Shown in pieces: positions 15,612 to 23,736 of a DNA stretch of 64,000 nt. A program made the position numbers and the translations under genes. The notes beneath the pieces are model-generated. The model made no database searches, had not been told where the DNA came from, and saw only the letters and a list, made by a program, of their open reading frames with translations. Location of the stretch: contig CAZUHQ010000001.1 of assembly GCA_964620605.1 (NCBI GenBank), positions 62,001-126,000 of the forward strand. The letters run 5' to 3'. This DNA is from Thalassotalea_E sp964620605 (GTDB lineage Bacteria; Pseudomonadota; Gammaproteobacteria; Enterobacterales; Alteromonadaceae). Positions within the stretch are counted from its first letter, which is position 1, and each line of letters opens with the position of its first letter.

Positions 15612-16334
15612 CTAAATATTGCCGGTAATTGCGGCGATAAAGCCAATAATTCCGCCGAATACTCCCCCCCATACTACTAGCCACCCAAGGTGCTTACGGA
15701 TCATATCCTGGATGATTTGCTTTACAAGTTGTGGGGTTAATTCATTTAATCTTTTTTCAATAATATCGCTGACTTTTAACCGCATGCTGCTCATAACATT
15801 TGGTTGTTCAAGCTGGTCGCGCAAAATGCTATTAAATTGCTCACTTTGCGATATCCGCCCCATGGTTTCTTTCATCTTGCTAATAAAAGGTTCGCGCATC
15901 GGTTGTAGTGCTTGTGCGCCGCCAACCATGGCAAGCATGCCGCTAAATGAAGAGTTTTCGATAACACTGACCAGATCATCAAACGCCGGAGAGAGGTCTA
16001 TTTTTTCAATTACCGGAGCCAAATCTAAAGTGCTGGCGTGACCACTGCTGTCAGATAAAAATCGGTCGATATTTTCTTCAGTAAAGAATTGTTCCATCAT
16101 TAGGTTGCGAATACCGGCTTTAAAGTCTTCAAAACGCGCCGGGATCACTCCTGAGCCGTATAACAGCGGTACTTTTTCAAAAAGCATATGTACCGCCAAC
16201 CAGTTAGTGATGGCACCGGAAAGAGCAAACAAGCCTATGCTGTAGATGATGGCCTGCCCGCTATACCAACCGCCTAAGGTAAATGCCAATGCCAAGAGAT
16301 TAGTGATCACGCTTTTATTCACTAGAAACTCCAA
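15612..16334 (-). CDS. DUF445-family membrane protein
   Basis: Inner-membrane protein of 240 residues resembling the DUF445 (YheB/YjiN-related) family. The N-terminal third has two hydrophobic segments (about 10-28 and 30-48) ending in the diagnostic GAITNWLAVHMLFEKVPLLYG and GVIPARFEDFK motifs. The middle is amphipathic helical, and a C-terminal segment (about 215-238, VVWGGVFGGIIGFIAAITG) anchors it again. Function is not known for the family. It stands alone, facing away from the cyclophilin gene. Confidence 0.82.
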   Translation of the reverse strand: MEFLVNKSVITNLLALAFTLGGWYSGQAIIYSIGLFALSGAITNWLAVHMLFEKVPLLYGSGVIPARFEDFKAGIRNLMMEQFFTEENIDRFLSDSSGHASTLDLAPVIEKIDLSPAFDDLVSVIENSSFSGMLAMVGGAQALQPMREPFISKMKETMGRISQSEQFNSILRDQLEQPNVMSSMRLKVSDIIEKRLNELTPQLVKQIIQDMIRKHLGWLVVWGGVFGGIIGFIAAITGNI

Positions 16335-16434
16335 TAAGTGATGAATTTAATGGCGGCTAGTTTATCAAGCGATAGCCATTGCGCCAAGCGGAGCTATTTG
16401 CTTAACTAAGCAACAAAAATAACAAAGGAATATT

Positions 16435-17283
16435 ATGAAAATGAAATCGTTAGTGCTCGCTGCTAGTTTAAGTTTGCTCTCATTTGTCAGTAATGCACAG
16501 GATGCAGAGTGGCGTAAGCTGGATCCGGCAAACACCGTATTAATGACTTTACCCCAGGGTAAGGTAGTGATTGAACTGGCTCCGCAGTTTGCACCAAATC
16601 ATGTCAAACAGTTTAAAACATTGGTTAAACAGGGCTTTTATGACGGTGAAAAATTTTATCGGGTGATCGATGGCTTTGTTGCTCAGGGCGGGCCCAAAGA
16701 CGGCAGTGAGAAGGATAAATCGGTAGCGCCGTTAACAATTGAAGGGGATTTTTCGGTTGATAATAACTGGTCATTTACTTTAGTGCAGGAAAATGATTTA
16801 TTTGCGCCGCAAACCGGCTTTAAAGACGGTTTTGCCTTAGGTTATAGCCCGAAAGAGCAAAAGGCCTGGCCGTTACATTGTCCTGGGGTGATTGCCATGG
16901 CAAGGGAAAACGACCCGGATACCGGTACTAGTCATTTTTATATCCCTAATGGTCAGGCGCCTCGTTATTTGGATCGCATTATGACGGTATTTGGTCGGGT
17001 GGTTTATGGCATGGATAAGGTTCAGGCTATCACCCGAACTTCGGTAATTGAAGGTGAAGCAGCGGTAGATAAAAATGATTACACCCCTATGCTGTCAGTG
17101 CAACTGATGGCGGATGTGCCTTTAGCACAACGCATTAATCTGGAAGTGAAAAACACCGAGCATCCGGCATATGCTGAGAAACTAATCGAGCGTAAAAAGC
17201 GTGACCATGCGTTTTTCTATAAAAAGCCACCGCCAGTGTTAGATATTTGCCAAACACCCGTTGGTGTTAGAATGGCTCAATAG
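16435..17283 (+). CDS. Secreted cyclophilin-type peptidyl-prolyl isomerase
   Basis: Periplasmic PPIase of 282 residues with signal peptide MKMKSLVLAASLSLLSFVSNAQ. The cyclophilin core shows TLPQGKVVIELAPQFAPNHV, the catalytic-site block FYRVIDGFVAQGG, and GTSHFYIPNGQAPRYLDRIM with VFGRVVYGMDKVQAI. The core is longer than a minimal cyclophilin, having an insertion around residues 85-140, and it carries a C-terminal extension of about 60 charged residues (ERKKRDHAFFYKKPPP). Role: folding of exported proteins. ATG at 16435 has AAAGGAA at good distance. A copy of the 96-bp repeat follows. Confidence 0.9.
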   Translation: MKMKSLVLAASLSLLSFVSNAQDAEWRKLDPANTVLMTLPQGKVVIELAPQFAPNHVKQFKTLVKQGFYDGEKFYRVIDGFVAQGGPKDGSEKDKSVAPLTIEGDFSVDNNWSFTLVQENDLFAPQTGFKDGFALGYSPKEQKAWPLHCPGVIAMARENDPDTGTSHFYIPNGQAPRYLDRIMTVFGRVVYGMDKVQAITRTSVIEGEAAVDKNDYTPMLSVQLMADVPLAQRINLEVKNTEHPAYAEKLIERKKRDHAFFYKKPPPVLDICQTPVGVRMAQ

Positions 17284-17343
17284 TTAAAAATAGGCGATGT
17301 TCCTTTTCATTGTGATTAATTATCTAGTCCATTGATAGATAAG

Positions 17344-17438
17344 GGGCTATGGTAATAAGAGCAAGCATCGCCAGCAGGGATGCAGGTGTTGAGCTTCCAG
17401 GGAAGGGCTCATAGCGTCTTGCTTGTTTACCTGGCAAC
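17344..17438 (+). repeat. 96-bp structured interspersed repeat, copy 3
   Basis: Aligns over its length with copies 1 and 2: GGTAATAAGAGCAAGCATC near the start, GAGCTTCC..GGAAGGGCTC hairpin in the middle, TTTACCTGGCAAC at the end. The left terminal repeat is partly decayed (GGGGCTATGG). It sits about 60 bases after the cyclophilin stop codon. Confidence 0.8.
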
Positions 17439-17565
17439 AGCCATCAGGAATATAGTCTAAAAATAACCAGATGGGTTAAGGTAACCCACTTAATCATACT
17501 AGCTTGGCATAGCGTCTTTTAATAACTGAGTTACCAGCAAGTTTTCTCACAGAGCTTATTCTGAG

Positions 17566-17605
17566 TGTTCGCCCGCGCAATTCATCGAACAGATCCGTGT
17601 TCGCC
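17566..17605. promoter_or_regulatory. Candidate upstream activator sites for the NtrC-type regulator
   Basis: TGTTCGCC at 17566-17573, TCGAACA at 17585-17591 and TGTTCGCC at 17598-17605. Two direct and one inverted half site lie about 50-85 bases upstream of the sigma-54 promoter, the normal distance for enhancer-binding activators. The likely ligand is the regulator encoded at 22401-23735 (inference). Confidence 0.5.
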
Positions 17606-17650
17606 GATCTTTAAATTTAAAAAATAATATTAAATTCAATTAATTACGAT

Positions 17651-17667
17651 TTGGCACTACCTTTGCT
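17651..17667 (+). promoter_or_regulatory. Sigma-54 promoter of the efflux operon
   Basis: TTGGCACTACCTTTGCT matches the -24/-12 consensus YTGGCACGNNNNTTGCW with GG and GC exactly 12 bases apart. The expected start is near 17678, leaving a 46-base leader before the adaptor gene. The same operon encodes a sigma-54 activator, which supports the call. Confidence 0.85.
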
Positions 17668-17723
17668 ATTAACCAAATATTAATAAGCGAGTAACACAGA
17701 ATTTTAATTACAGGAAAATATCT

Positions 17724-18998
17724 ATGTTAAGAGACACCTCGGGTCAGGACATTAAGATTGAACAACCGCGTTTTAGCAAGCAGCGTATTATCCAAATAGT
17801 GGTGCTATTGGTAGTGATTGTTAGTGCTATTGGTTATGCCGCCCCGAAATTTAATAGCATGTTTTCGTCTGACTTAACGGTGGCGAGTGAACGTTTAAGA
17901 TTTGCGACGGTGGTGCGCGGTAATTTACAAAGAGATATCGGCGTGCAAGGGCAAATAGTCGCGGCCAACAGCCCAACGCTTTATGCCAAAGCGCCCGGTA
18001 TTGTCAGTTTGTTTATTAAAGCTGGTGATACCGTTAAACAAGGCCAGAAACTTGCAGAAATCGATAGCCCGCAATTAAGAAACCGTTATGAACAGGAGCT
18101 CGCGACTTTAGATCAGCTAGAGCTTGAAGTGGGTCGTCATCAAATTGAGATCAAAACCTCGCAGTTAAACACTCAGCAGACCATTGAGATGTCAGCGGTC
18201 AATCTTGAAGCGGCGGAAGTTAATAAAAAGCGCGCAGAGATCAGCATCAAGGACTCTTTGATCAGCCAGAAAGAATACGAAGAAAAGATCGCTGAATATA
18301 AGCGTGCCTTGCTTGCCCATCGTCATGCCAAGCAAAACTTTGAGCTGCAAAAAGAAAGTATGGCGTTTGAATTAAAACGTAAGCAGTCTCAGCTCGACCG
18401 CCAGCAGTTTGTGGTTAATGACCTTAAGCGTCAGGTTCAGGAATTGATATTAAGCGCGCCAACCGACGGCATTATCGGTAGCGTTAATATTCGAGAAAAA
18501 GACAATGTTGCCGCCAATGAATCGCTGATCACTGTTATTGATTTAAGCGTCTTTGAAGTGGAAGTGAATATTCCGGAAAGCTTTGCTGACGACCTTGGTG
18601 TTGGTCTGGCCAGTGAGATCAGCTTTAACGGTGAAACCCATATCGGGAAAATCGTTGCAATTTCACCGGAAGTGAACAACGGACAAGTTAAAGGCCGATT
18701 GCGCTTTGATGAAAATGGCATTGCTAACCTGCGCCAGAACCAGCGAGTCAGTGCTCGTATCTTAATCGAATCAAAAGAAAACGTCTTAAAAGTGCGTCGA
18801 GGCCCGTTTGTTGAAAGTGGCGGCGGCCGCATTGCCTATGTAGTAAATGGTGATAATGCCATTCGTACCCGCGTTGATTTAGGCGCAAGAAGCATAGGTG
18901 AAATAGAAATAGTCTCTGGATTACAGGCCGGTGATCGCGTGGTGATTTCAAGCCTGGATGTCTTTAACAGTCGTGACCAAATTTATCTGACCAAATAG
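17724..18998 (+). CDS. HlyD/MacA-family periplasmic adaptor of an efflux ABC system
   Basis: Membrane-fusion protein of 424 residues with one N-terminal transmembrane segment (about 22-43). A lipoyl-like half motif AKAPGIVSLFIKAGDTVKQG (about 90-110) precedes a long alpha-helical hairpin (about 115-235, coiled coil), then the second half LILSAPTDGIIGSVNIREKD and beta-barrel and membrane-proximal domains (LRQNQRVSARILIESKENVL). It would link the inner-membrane permeases to an outer-membrane channel, which is not encoded nearby. First gene of a sigma-54 operon; the ATPase follows after 10 bases. Substrate unknown. Confidence 0.88.
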   Translation: MLRDTSGQDIKIEQPRFSKQRIIQIVVLLVVIVSAIGYAAPKFNSMFSSDLTVASERLRFATVVRGNLQRDIGVQGQIVAANSPTLYAKAPGIVSLFIKAGDTVKQGQKLAEIDSPQLRNRYEQELATLDQLELEVGRHQIEIKTSQLNTQQTIEMSAVNLEAAEVNKKRAEISIKDSLISQKEYEEKIAEYKRALLAHRHAKQNFELQKESMAFELKRKQSQLDRQQFVVNDLKRQVQELILSAPTDGIIGSVNIREKDNVAANESLITVIDLSVFEVEVNIPESFADDLGVGLASEISFNGETHIGKIVAISPEVNNGQVKGRLRFDENGIANLRQNQRVSARILIESKENVLKVRRGPFVESGGGRIAYVVNGDNAIRTRVDLGARSIGEIEIVSGLQAGDRVVISSLDVFNSRDQIYLTK

Positions 18999-19008
18999 GA
19001 GAATTCCC

Positions 19009-19710
19009 ATGTTAAAAATGGAAAATGTCAGCAAGATATACCGTACCAACTTAGTAGAAACTCATGCGTTAAGAAACGTTAACTTACGCATAAAAAGCGG
19101 CGAGTTTGTTTCGGTGACCGGGCCTTCCGGTTCAGGGAAAACTACATTCTTAAATATCGCTGGTATGTTGGAAACTTTTGAAGATGGTAATTATTTTTTA
19201 GACGGACAAAATGTTAAGGGCTTAAGTGATGATCGACTGTCAGAAATACGCAATCAAAAAATTGGATTTATTTTTCAAAGCTTTAATCTTCTGCCTGATT
19301 TACCCCTTTTTGACAATGTTGATGTTCCACTTCGCTATCGTGGCATAAATGCCAAAGAGCGTAAGGAGCGGATTGAGCATGCATTGGAAACCGTCGGTTT
19401 AGCATCGCGGATGCAGCATCTGCCGACTCAGTTATCCGGTGGTCAGCAGCAAAGGGTAGCAATTGCTCGGGCGATTGCTGGCGACCCGCTATTTTTGCTC
19501 GCGGATGAACCGACCGGTAACCTCGATTCGTTAATGGCGCAGCAAGTAATGGAATTACTGGAAGACATAAACAGTAAAGGTACCACCATTATTATGGTGA
19601 CCCATGATGATCAGTTGGCACGTCGCGCCCATCGTAATATTCAAATTTTTGATGGTCAGGTTAGTGATCTGGAAAAATCAGTGACAGACGAGATTATTCG
19701 TTCGGCGTAA
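19009..19710 (+). CDS. ABC transporter ATPase, MacB/LolD type
   Basis: Cytosolic ATPase of 233 residues. Walker A GPSGSGKTT near residue 37, Q-loop FIFQSFNLLPDL, signature LSGGQQQRVAIARA near 141, Walker B LFLLADEPTGNLD and switch His in MVTHDDQLA. The LLADEPTGNLDS sequence is typical of the MacB/LolD/FtsE branch, which powers mechanotransmission-type permeases rather than classic channel transport. It is separated by 14 bases from the first permease gene, and gene order shows it energises the two FtsX-like permeases. Confidence 0.93.
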   Translation: MLKMENVSKIYRTNLVETHALRNVNLRIKSGEFVSVTGPSGSGKTTFLNIAGMLETFEDGNYFLDGQNVKGLSDDRLSEIRNQKIGFIFQSFNLLPDLPLFDNVDVPLRYRGINAKERKERIEHALETVGLASRMQHLPTQLSGGQQQRVAIARAIAGDPLFLLADEPTGNLDSLMAQQVMELLEDINSKGTTIIMVTHDDQLARRAHRNIQIFDGQVSDLEKSVTDEIIRSA

Positions 19711-19724
19711 TCAGGGGACAATTA

Positions 19725-21086
19725 ATGTTTAGTTATAATTTACAACTGGCGATTAATAGCTTGAAAGAACGGGTATCGCTGACTGTGTTAACTGTAGTGA
19801 CTATTGCTATTGGTTTAGGTTTGTATACCACAGTGAAGACCATGGGCTATCAAAGCTCACAAATTCCTTTGCCGCATAAAAGCCAGAATATTTATCTGGT
19901 GCAAATGGATAACCGCGAGCTGACGGCGGAGAATATTGATGAACCCATGCGCATGGTTGATACCACCTATAAAGACACCATTAATTTAATGAATCTTAAG
20001 CTGCCTGGTGTTAGCCAAACCTTTTTCTGGTCAACTTACGGTATTTTAAACGTTGAAGATCAAAACATTACGCCGATCAGAACCCGTGGCGGTGTTACCA
20101 GCAGTGAGTTTTTTGATTTAGTTGAAATGCCCTTTGTTTACGGACAAGGCTGGAATCAAGCGGTTGATAAAAGTGCCCAGGCGGTGATAGTGATCAGCAA
20201 GCTGATGAATGACCAGTTATTTGGTGGTGCTAACAGTGTTGGTCAAACGGTGCGTATTGGCACCAATTTGCTAACCATTGTTGGTGTTTATGATGACTGG
20301 GAAAATACCCGGAAATTTTACAACCGCAGTTATGGTACCGGCCGTCCGGATAATTATTTTATCTCATATCAATATGCACTTGATTTGAATATGCCGCGTA
20401 GTGCCATTTTTGATTGTTGGGCTGCTAATGAATCAATTGCCCGTTCATTTCGTACTGAGCGTAAGGAGCAGTTGTTAAATTCCGAGTGTTCCTGGGTAAC
20501 TTTCTGGGCGGAAATTCCTAATAATGAGCTTTTAGCTCAATACAAGCAGCAGTTAGATAATTATGTTACGTCGCAAAAGTCATTAGGTCGCTTCCCGCGG
20601 GAAATCAAAACCTTTGTTACAAACCTGGATGAGCAAATGGCGTTTATCAATGCCAATAATGGTTATATCCAGACTTTTTCCTTGATTGCCACGTTGTTTT
20701 TTGCGGTTTGTTTAATCAATGCTATCGGTATCTTGTTGGCGAAATTTATGCGTAAAACCAAAGAAGTGAGTTTACGTCGGGCGCTCGGGGCGAAAAAATC
20801 GGTTATTGTCAGCCAATATATTTTAGAGGTTGTTATCATCGGCCTGATTGGCGGTGTGCTGGGTATTTTTGTTGCTTATTTGGGGCTTGAGGGCATGATG
20901 CAGATCCGTCTTTATGCTTCGGATTATACTATGCGTCTCGAAGATATTGCTCAATATTATCAACTGGATATCGTAATGATCTTCCAAGCTTTTATTACCA
21001 GTGTGCTTTGTACTTTAGCCGTTAGCATTTATCCGATTTGGCGCTTATGTAACATTCCGCCAGCCAGCCAGTTAAAATCTCAATAA
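19725..21086 (+). CDS. MacB/FtsX-type ABC permease, first subunit
   Basis: Inner-membrane permease of 453 residues. One N-terminal transmembrane helix (about 18-38), a large periplasmic MacB_PCD domain (about 45-310; contains VKTMGYQSSQIPLPHK and SVGQTVRIGTNLLTIVGVY), then three C-terminal helices (about 320-345, 370-395, 420-445) with the FtsX motif KTKEVSLRRALGAKKSVI between the first two. That motif is the coupling region for the ATPase. It pairs with the following permease gene 10 bases downstream, giving a heterodimer in place of the MacB homodimer. Confidence 0.88.
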   Translation: MFSYNLQLAINSLKERVSLTVLTVVTIAIGLGLYTTVKTMGYQSSQIPLPHKSQNIYLVQMDNRELTAENIDEPMRMVDTTYKDTINLMNLKLPGVSQTFFWSTYGILNVEDQNITPIRTRGGVTSSEFFDLVEMPFVYGQGWNQAVDKSAQAVIVISKLMNDQLFGGANSVGQTVRIGTNLLTIVGVYDDWENTRKFYNRSYGTGRPDNYFISYQYALDLNMPRSAIFDCWAANESIARSFRTERKEQLLNSECSWVTFWAEIPNNELLAQYKQQLDNYVTSQKSLGRFPREIKTFVTNLDEQMAFINANNGYIQTFSLIATLFFAVCLINAIGILLAKFMRKTKEVSLRRALGAKKSVIVSQYILEVVIIGLIGGVLGIFVAYLGLEGMMQIRLYASDYTMRLEDIAQYYQLDIVMIFQAFITSVLCTLAVSIYPIWRLCNIPPASQLKSQ

Positions 21087-21096
21087 GGAAAGGAAA

Positions 21097-22314
21097 ATGG
21101 ATATTAAACCGATATTACTCAGCTTAAAGCACAATAAGTTTATGGCCTTGCTGATCATTATTCAGGTCGCTTTTACTATGGGCGTTTTAACCAGTTCGAT
21201 ACTTATTGCCGCCACTACATTGCGTGCCTGGAATATGCCGTCTGGCCTACCACAAAGTGATGTGATTCGTATTTCGCCGCAGTTTTACGACGATAGTCAG
21301 AATGTTGAGCAGGCGATAGTGCGTGATATTGAACGGGTTCGTCAAATGCCGGGCGTGGTCAATATTGCACCGTCTAATGCGGTGCCTTTTACTGCCGAGA
21401 ATATGATTAAAGTATTTACCAGCGCTGAAAAAGAAGCGCAGCCTTATCGCACTGTGGTGTTTGAAAGCGATGAAAACTTATTTGATGTTTTGTCACTGCA
21501 ATTGATCGAAGGCCGTTGGTTAACCGCGGCGGATGTTATCAAAGGCGAACGTGGGAGCTTAACGGAGCGGGCACCTGTGGTAATGATCAGCGAAGATATG
21601 GCAAAAGAGTTGTTTGGTGACCGTTCCGCTATCGGACAAACCATCTGGCTAAAAGCGCAAGGTGATCCGGTACAGGTAGTGGGTATTTATAATAACTTTA
21701 TGACCGGCGAACGGTTAAATGGTAATGGTTTGTCATATCACAGTATTATTCGTCCGCAGGTGACCTGGAGCAGTACGGAGCAGCCACATTATCTCATTCG
21801 TATGGAACAAGGACTGGCGAATTCAAGTCTTGAAGATATCCTGGCAGTGTTTTATCAAGAGCGCGGTCGCTATATCAATAGCAGCGAATTACTAAAGCGC
21901 ACCCAAAAGCGGATGTATGACGGCCGTGGCAGCCGGGCATTAACTTTCCTGGTGATCAGTGTGGTATTAGTGATGATTACCGCCTTGGGTATTACCGGAT
22001 TAACCGCCTTTCAGATCACCCAAAAACGTAAGCAAATTGGTGCCAGACGGGCGCTGGGTGCGAAGAAAAGTGACATTATGCGTTATTTCTTAACGGAAAA
22101 CAGTATCTTAACTTTAACTGGTTTATTACTGGGGCTAGTGTTGACCTTGACCATTACTTTTGAGGTGTCGGAGCGCATGGAAGAAAATGTTTTTAATATC
22201 GGAATTTTCGCGTTAACCGCTTTAGTGCTGTGGCTGATCAATTTATTTGCGGTATGGTTTCCGGCAAAACGTGCCGCCAATGTTGCACCTGCTATTGTCA
22301 CTCGTAGTGCCTAA
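21097..22314 (+). CDS. MacB/FtsX-type ABC permease, second subunit
   Basis: Inner-membrane permease of 405 residues with the same plan as the first: N-terminal helix (about 17-38), periplasmic domain (about 45-275, with SAIGQTIWLKAQGDPVQVVG), and three C-terminal helices with TQKRKQIGARRALGAKKSDI. The two permeases are diverged but clearly related, an ancient duplication. Together with adaptor and ATPase they form a tripartite MacAB-like exporter. A 10-bp hairpin separates it from the regulator gene. Confidence 0.88.
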   Translation: MDIKPILLSLKHNKFMALLIIIQVAFTMGVLTSSILIAATTLRAWNMPSGLPQSDVIRISPQFYDDSQNVEQAIVRDIERVRQMPGVVNIAPSNAVPFTAENMIKVFTSAEKEAQPYRTVVFESDENLFDVLSLQLIEGRWLTAADVIKGERGSLTERAPVVMISEDMAKELFGDRSAIGQTIWLKAQGDPVQVVGIYNNFMTGERLNGNGLSYHSIIRPQVTWSSTEQPHYLIRMEQGLANSSLEDILAVFYQERGRYINSSELLKRTQKRMYDGRGSRALTFLVISVVLVMITALGITGLTAFQITQKRKQIGARRALGAKKSDIMRYFLTENSILTLTGLLLGLVLTLTITFEVSERMEENVFNIGIFALTALVLWLINLFAVWFPAKRAANVAPAIVTRSA

Positions 22315-22350
22315 TTGCAATAAAGGCATGATACACTAAGGAAAAGTTAA

Positions 22351-22380
22351 CCGGCTGTTAATTATTTGCCTAGCAGCCGG
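22351..22380 (+). terminator. Hairpin between transporter and regulatory genes
   Basis: Inverted repeat CCGGCTGTTA / TAGCAGCCGG (9 of 10 pairs) with a 10-base loop and no T-run. It may pause or process the transcript, lowering expression of the regulator and kinase relative to the transporter, or protect the upstream mRNA end (inference). A true terminator is less likely. Confidence 0.45.
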
Positions 22381-22400
22381 TGCTACGGATAATAATTTTT

Positions 22401-23735
22401 ATGAGCAAAAGAATTCTCGTCATCGATGATAACCCGGATATCGCAAAAGCATTAAAGGTGTTGTTTACCCTCAATGACATGCAATGTGATCATCAACTAA
22501 CACCACAAGATGGCTTAGCAGCATTAGCGACTCAGCAATATGATCTGGTATTGCAGGACATGAATTTCACTCAGGATACCACTTCCGGTGAAGAAGGCAT
22601 TGAACTGTTTAAGCAAATTCGCCAGCAATGGGATGACCTGCCGATCATATTAATGACCGCCTGGACCAGTTTGGAAACCGCGGTTGAGTTGGTGAAATCC
22701 GGCGCCAGTGATTACATCAGTAAACCCTGGGATGATGATAAGCTGATCATCATTATCAATAATCTGATCGAGTTAAACGATGTGCAGCGCACTAACCATA
22801 GCCATGCGCTAAAACAGCATAGAGACCGGCGTTCACTGGCAGAAAAATATGACTTATGCGGTTTGCGCTTTCAAAGCTCGGCAATGCTCAATTTATTGCA
22901 GATTGCAACTCAGGTCGCCCATTCGGATGTCTCTGTGTTGATCACTGGACCTAATGGCACAGGTAAGGAAAAAATCGCCGAGATCGTACAAAAAAATTCC
23001 AGCTGTGCCAGCGGGCCTTTTATTAAGGTCAATGTTGGTGCCTTGCCGCAGGATTTAATGGCAGCAGAATTGTTTGGCGCAGAAGCTGGCGCTTATACCG
23101 GTATCACTAAACGTCGTTTAGGTCGCTTTGAATTGGCGGATCAGGGCACCTTGTTTCTCGATGAAATCGGCAATTTATCGCTCGATGGTCAGGCGAAATT
23201 ATTGCGGGTATTGGAAACCGGTGAATTTGAGCGCATAGGCGGCACCGAAACCTTAAAAGTGAAAGTCAGGATCATTAGCGCCACTAATGCCGACTTAAAA
23301 GCAGAAATTACCAAAGGGAATTTTAGGGAAGATTTGTATTATCGGTTAAATGTTATTGAATTGCCGTTGCAGGCACTTAATCAACGCAAAGCGGATATTC
23401 TGCCGCTGGCGGAACATTTTTTGGGTGAAAATTTTACCCTGACCGAACAGGCGGCTCAGGTGTTAAAGCATTATCCATGGCCGGGCAATATTCGTGAGCT
23501 GAAAAATGTTATGCAAAGAGCGGCGTTATTAGCCAAGGATAATCTGGTCAGTGCTGAGGTCTTAGGTTTAGATGTTGTTGTGCCAGAATTAGTTAATCGG
23601 GATGAAGAACTGACTGCGCAAGATATCAAACAAGCAATTGCGGATGCCGGTGGCGTGATTTCAGAGGCAGCAAAACAGTTAGGCTTAAGCCGCTCTGCGT
23701 TATATCGGCGAATGAAGAAGTTTGAGCTCGATTAG
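22401..23735 (+). CDS. NtrC-family sigma-54-dependent response regulator
   Basis: Cytosolic regulator of 444 residues: receiver domain (1-125) with phospho-acceptor Asp53 in LQDMNF, AAA+ domain (about 150-385), Fis-type HTH (about 400-444, GGVISEAAKQLGLSRSALYRRM). The Walker A reads GPNGTGKEK rather than the usual GESGTGKE. The sigma-54 contact loop is GAYTGI in place of GAFTGA, which is unusual but keeps the key Thr-Gly. Start: ATG at 22401 begins MSKRILVIDDNPDI; an in-frame GTG 21 bases upstream adds only an atypical leader. Most probably activates the sigma-54 promoter at 17651. The kinase gene begins 2 bases after its stop codon. Confidence 0.92.
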   Translation: MSKRILVIDDNPDIAKALKVLFTLNDMQCDHQLTPQDGLAALATQQYDLVLQDMNFTQDTTSGEEGIELFKQIRQQWDDLPIILMTAWTSLETAVELVKSGASDYISKPWDDDKLIIIINNLIELNDVQRTNHSHALKQHRDRRSLAEKYDLCGLRFQSSAMLNLLQIATQVAHSDVSVLITGPNGTGKEKIAEIVQKNSSCASGPFIKVNVGALPQDLMAAELFGAEAGAYTGITKRRLGRFELADQGTLFLDEIGNLSLDGQAKLLRVLETGEFERIGGTETLKVKVRIISATNADLKAEITKGNFREDLYYRLNVIELPLQALNQRKADILPLAEHFLGENFTLTEQAAQVLKHYPWPGNIRELKNVMQRAALLAKDNLVSAEVLGLDVVVPELVNRDEELTAQDIKQAIADAGGVISEAAKQLGLSRSALYRRMKKFELD

Positions 23736-23736
23736 T

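Larger units (their letters stand above)
17284..17723. other. Intergenic control region of the efflux operon
   Basis: Gene-free 440 bases. It holds the third copy of the 96-bp repeat, then TGTTCG-type activator sites (17566-17605), an AT-rich spacer and a sigma-54 promoter (17651-17667) for the downstream operon. Confidence 0.75.
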
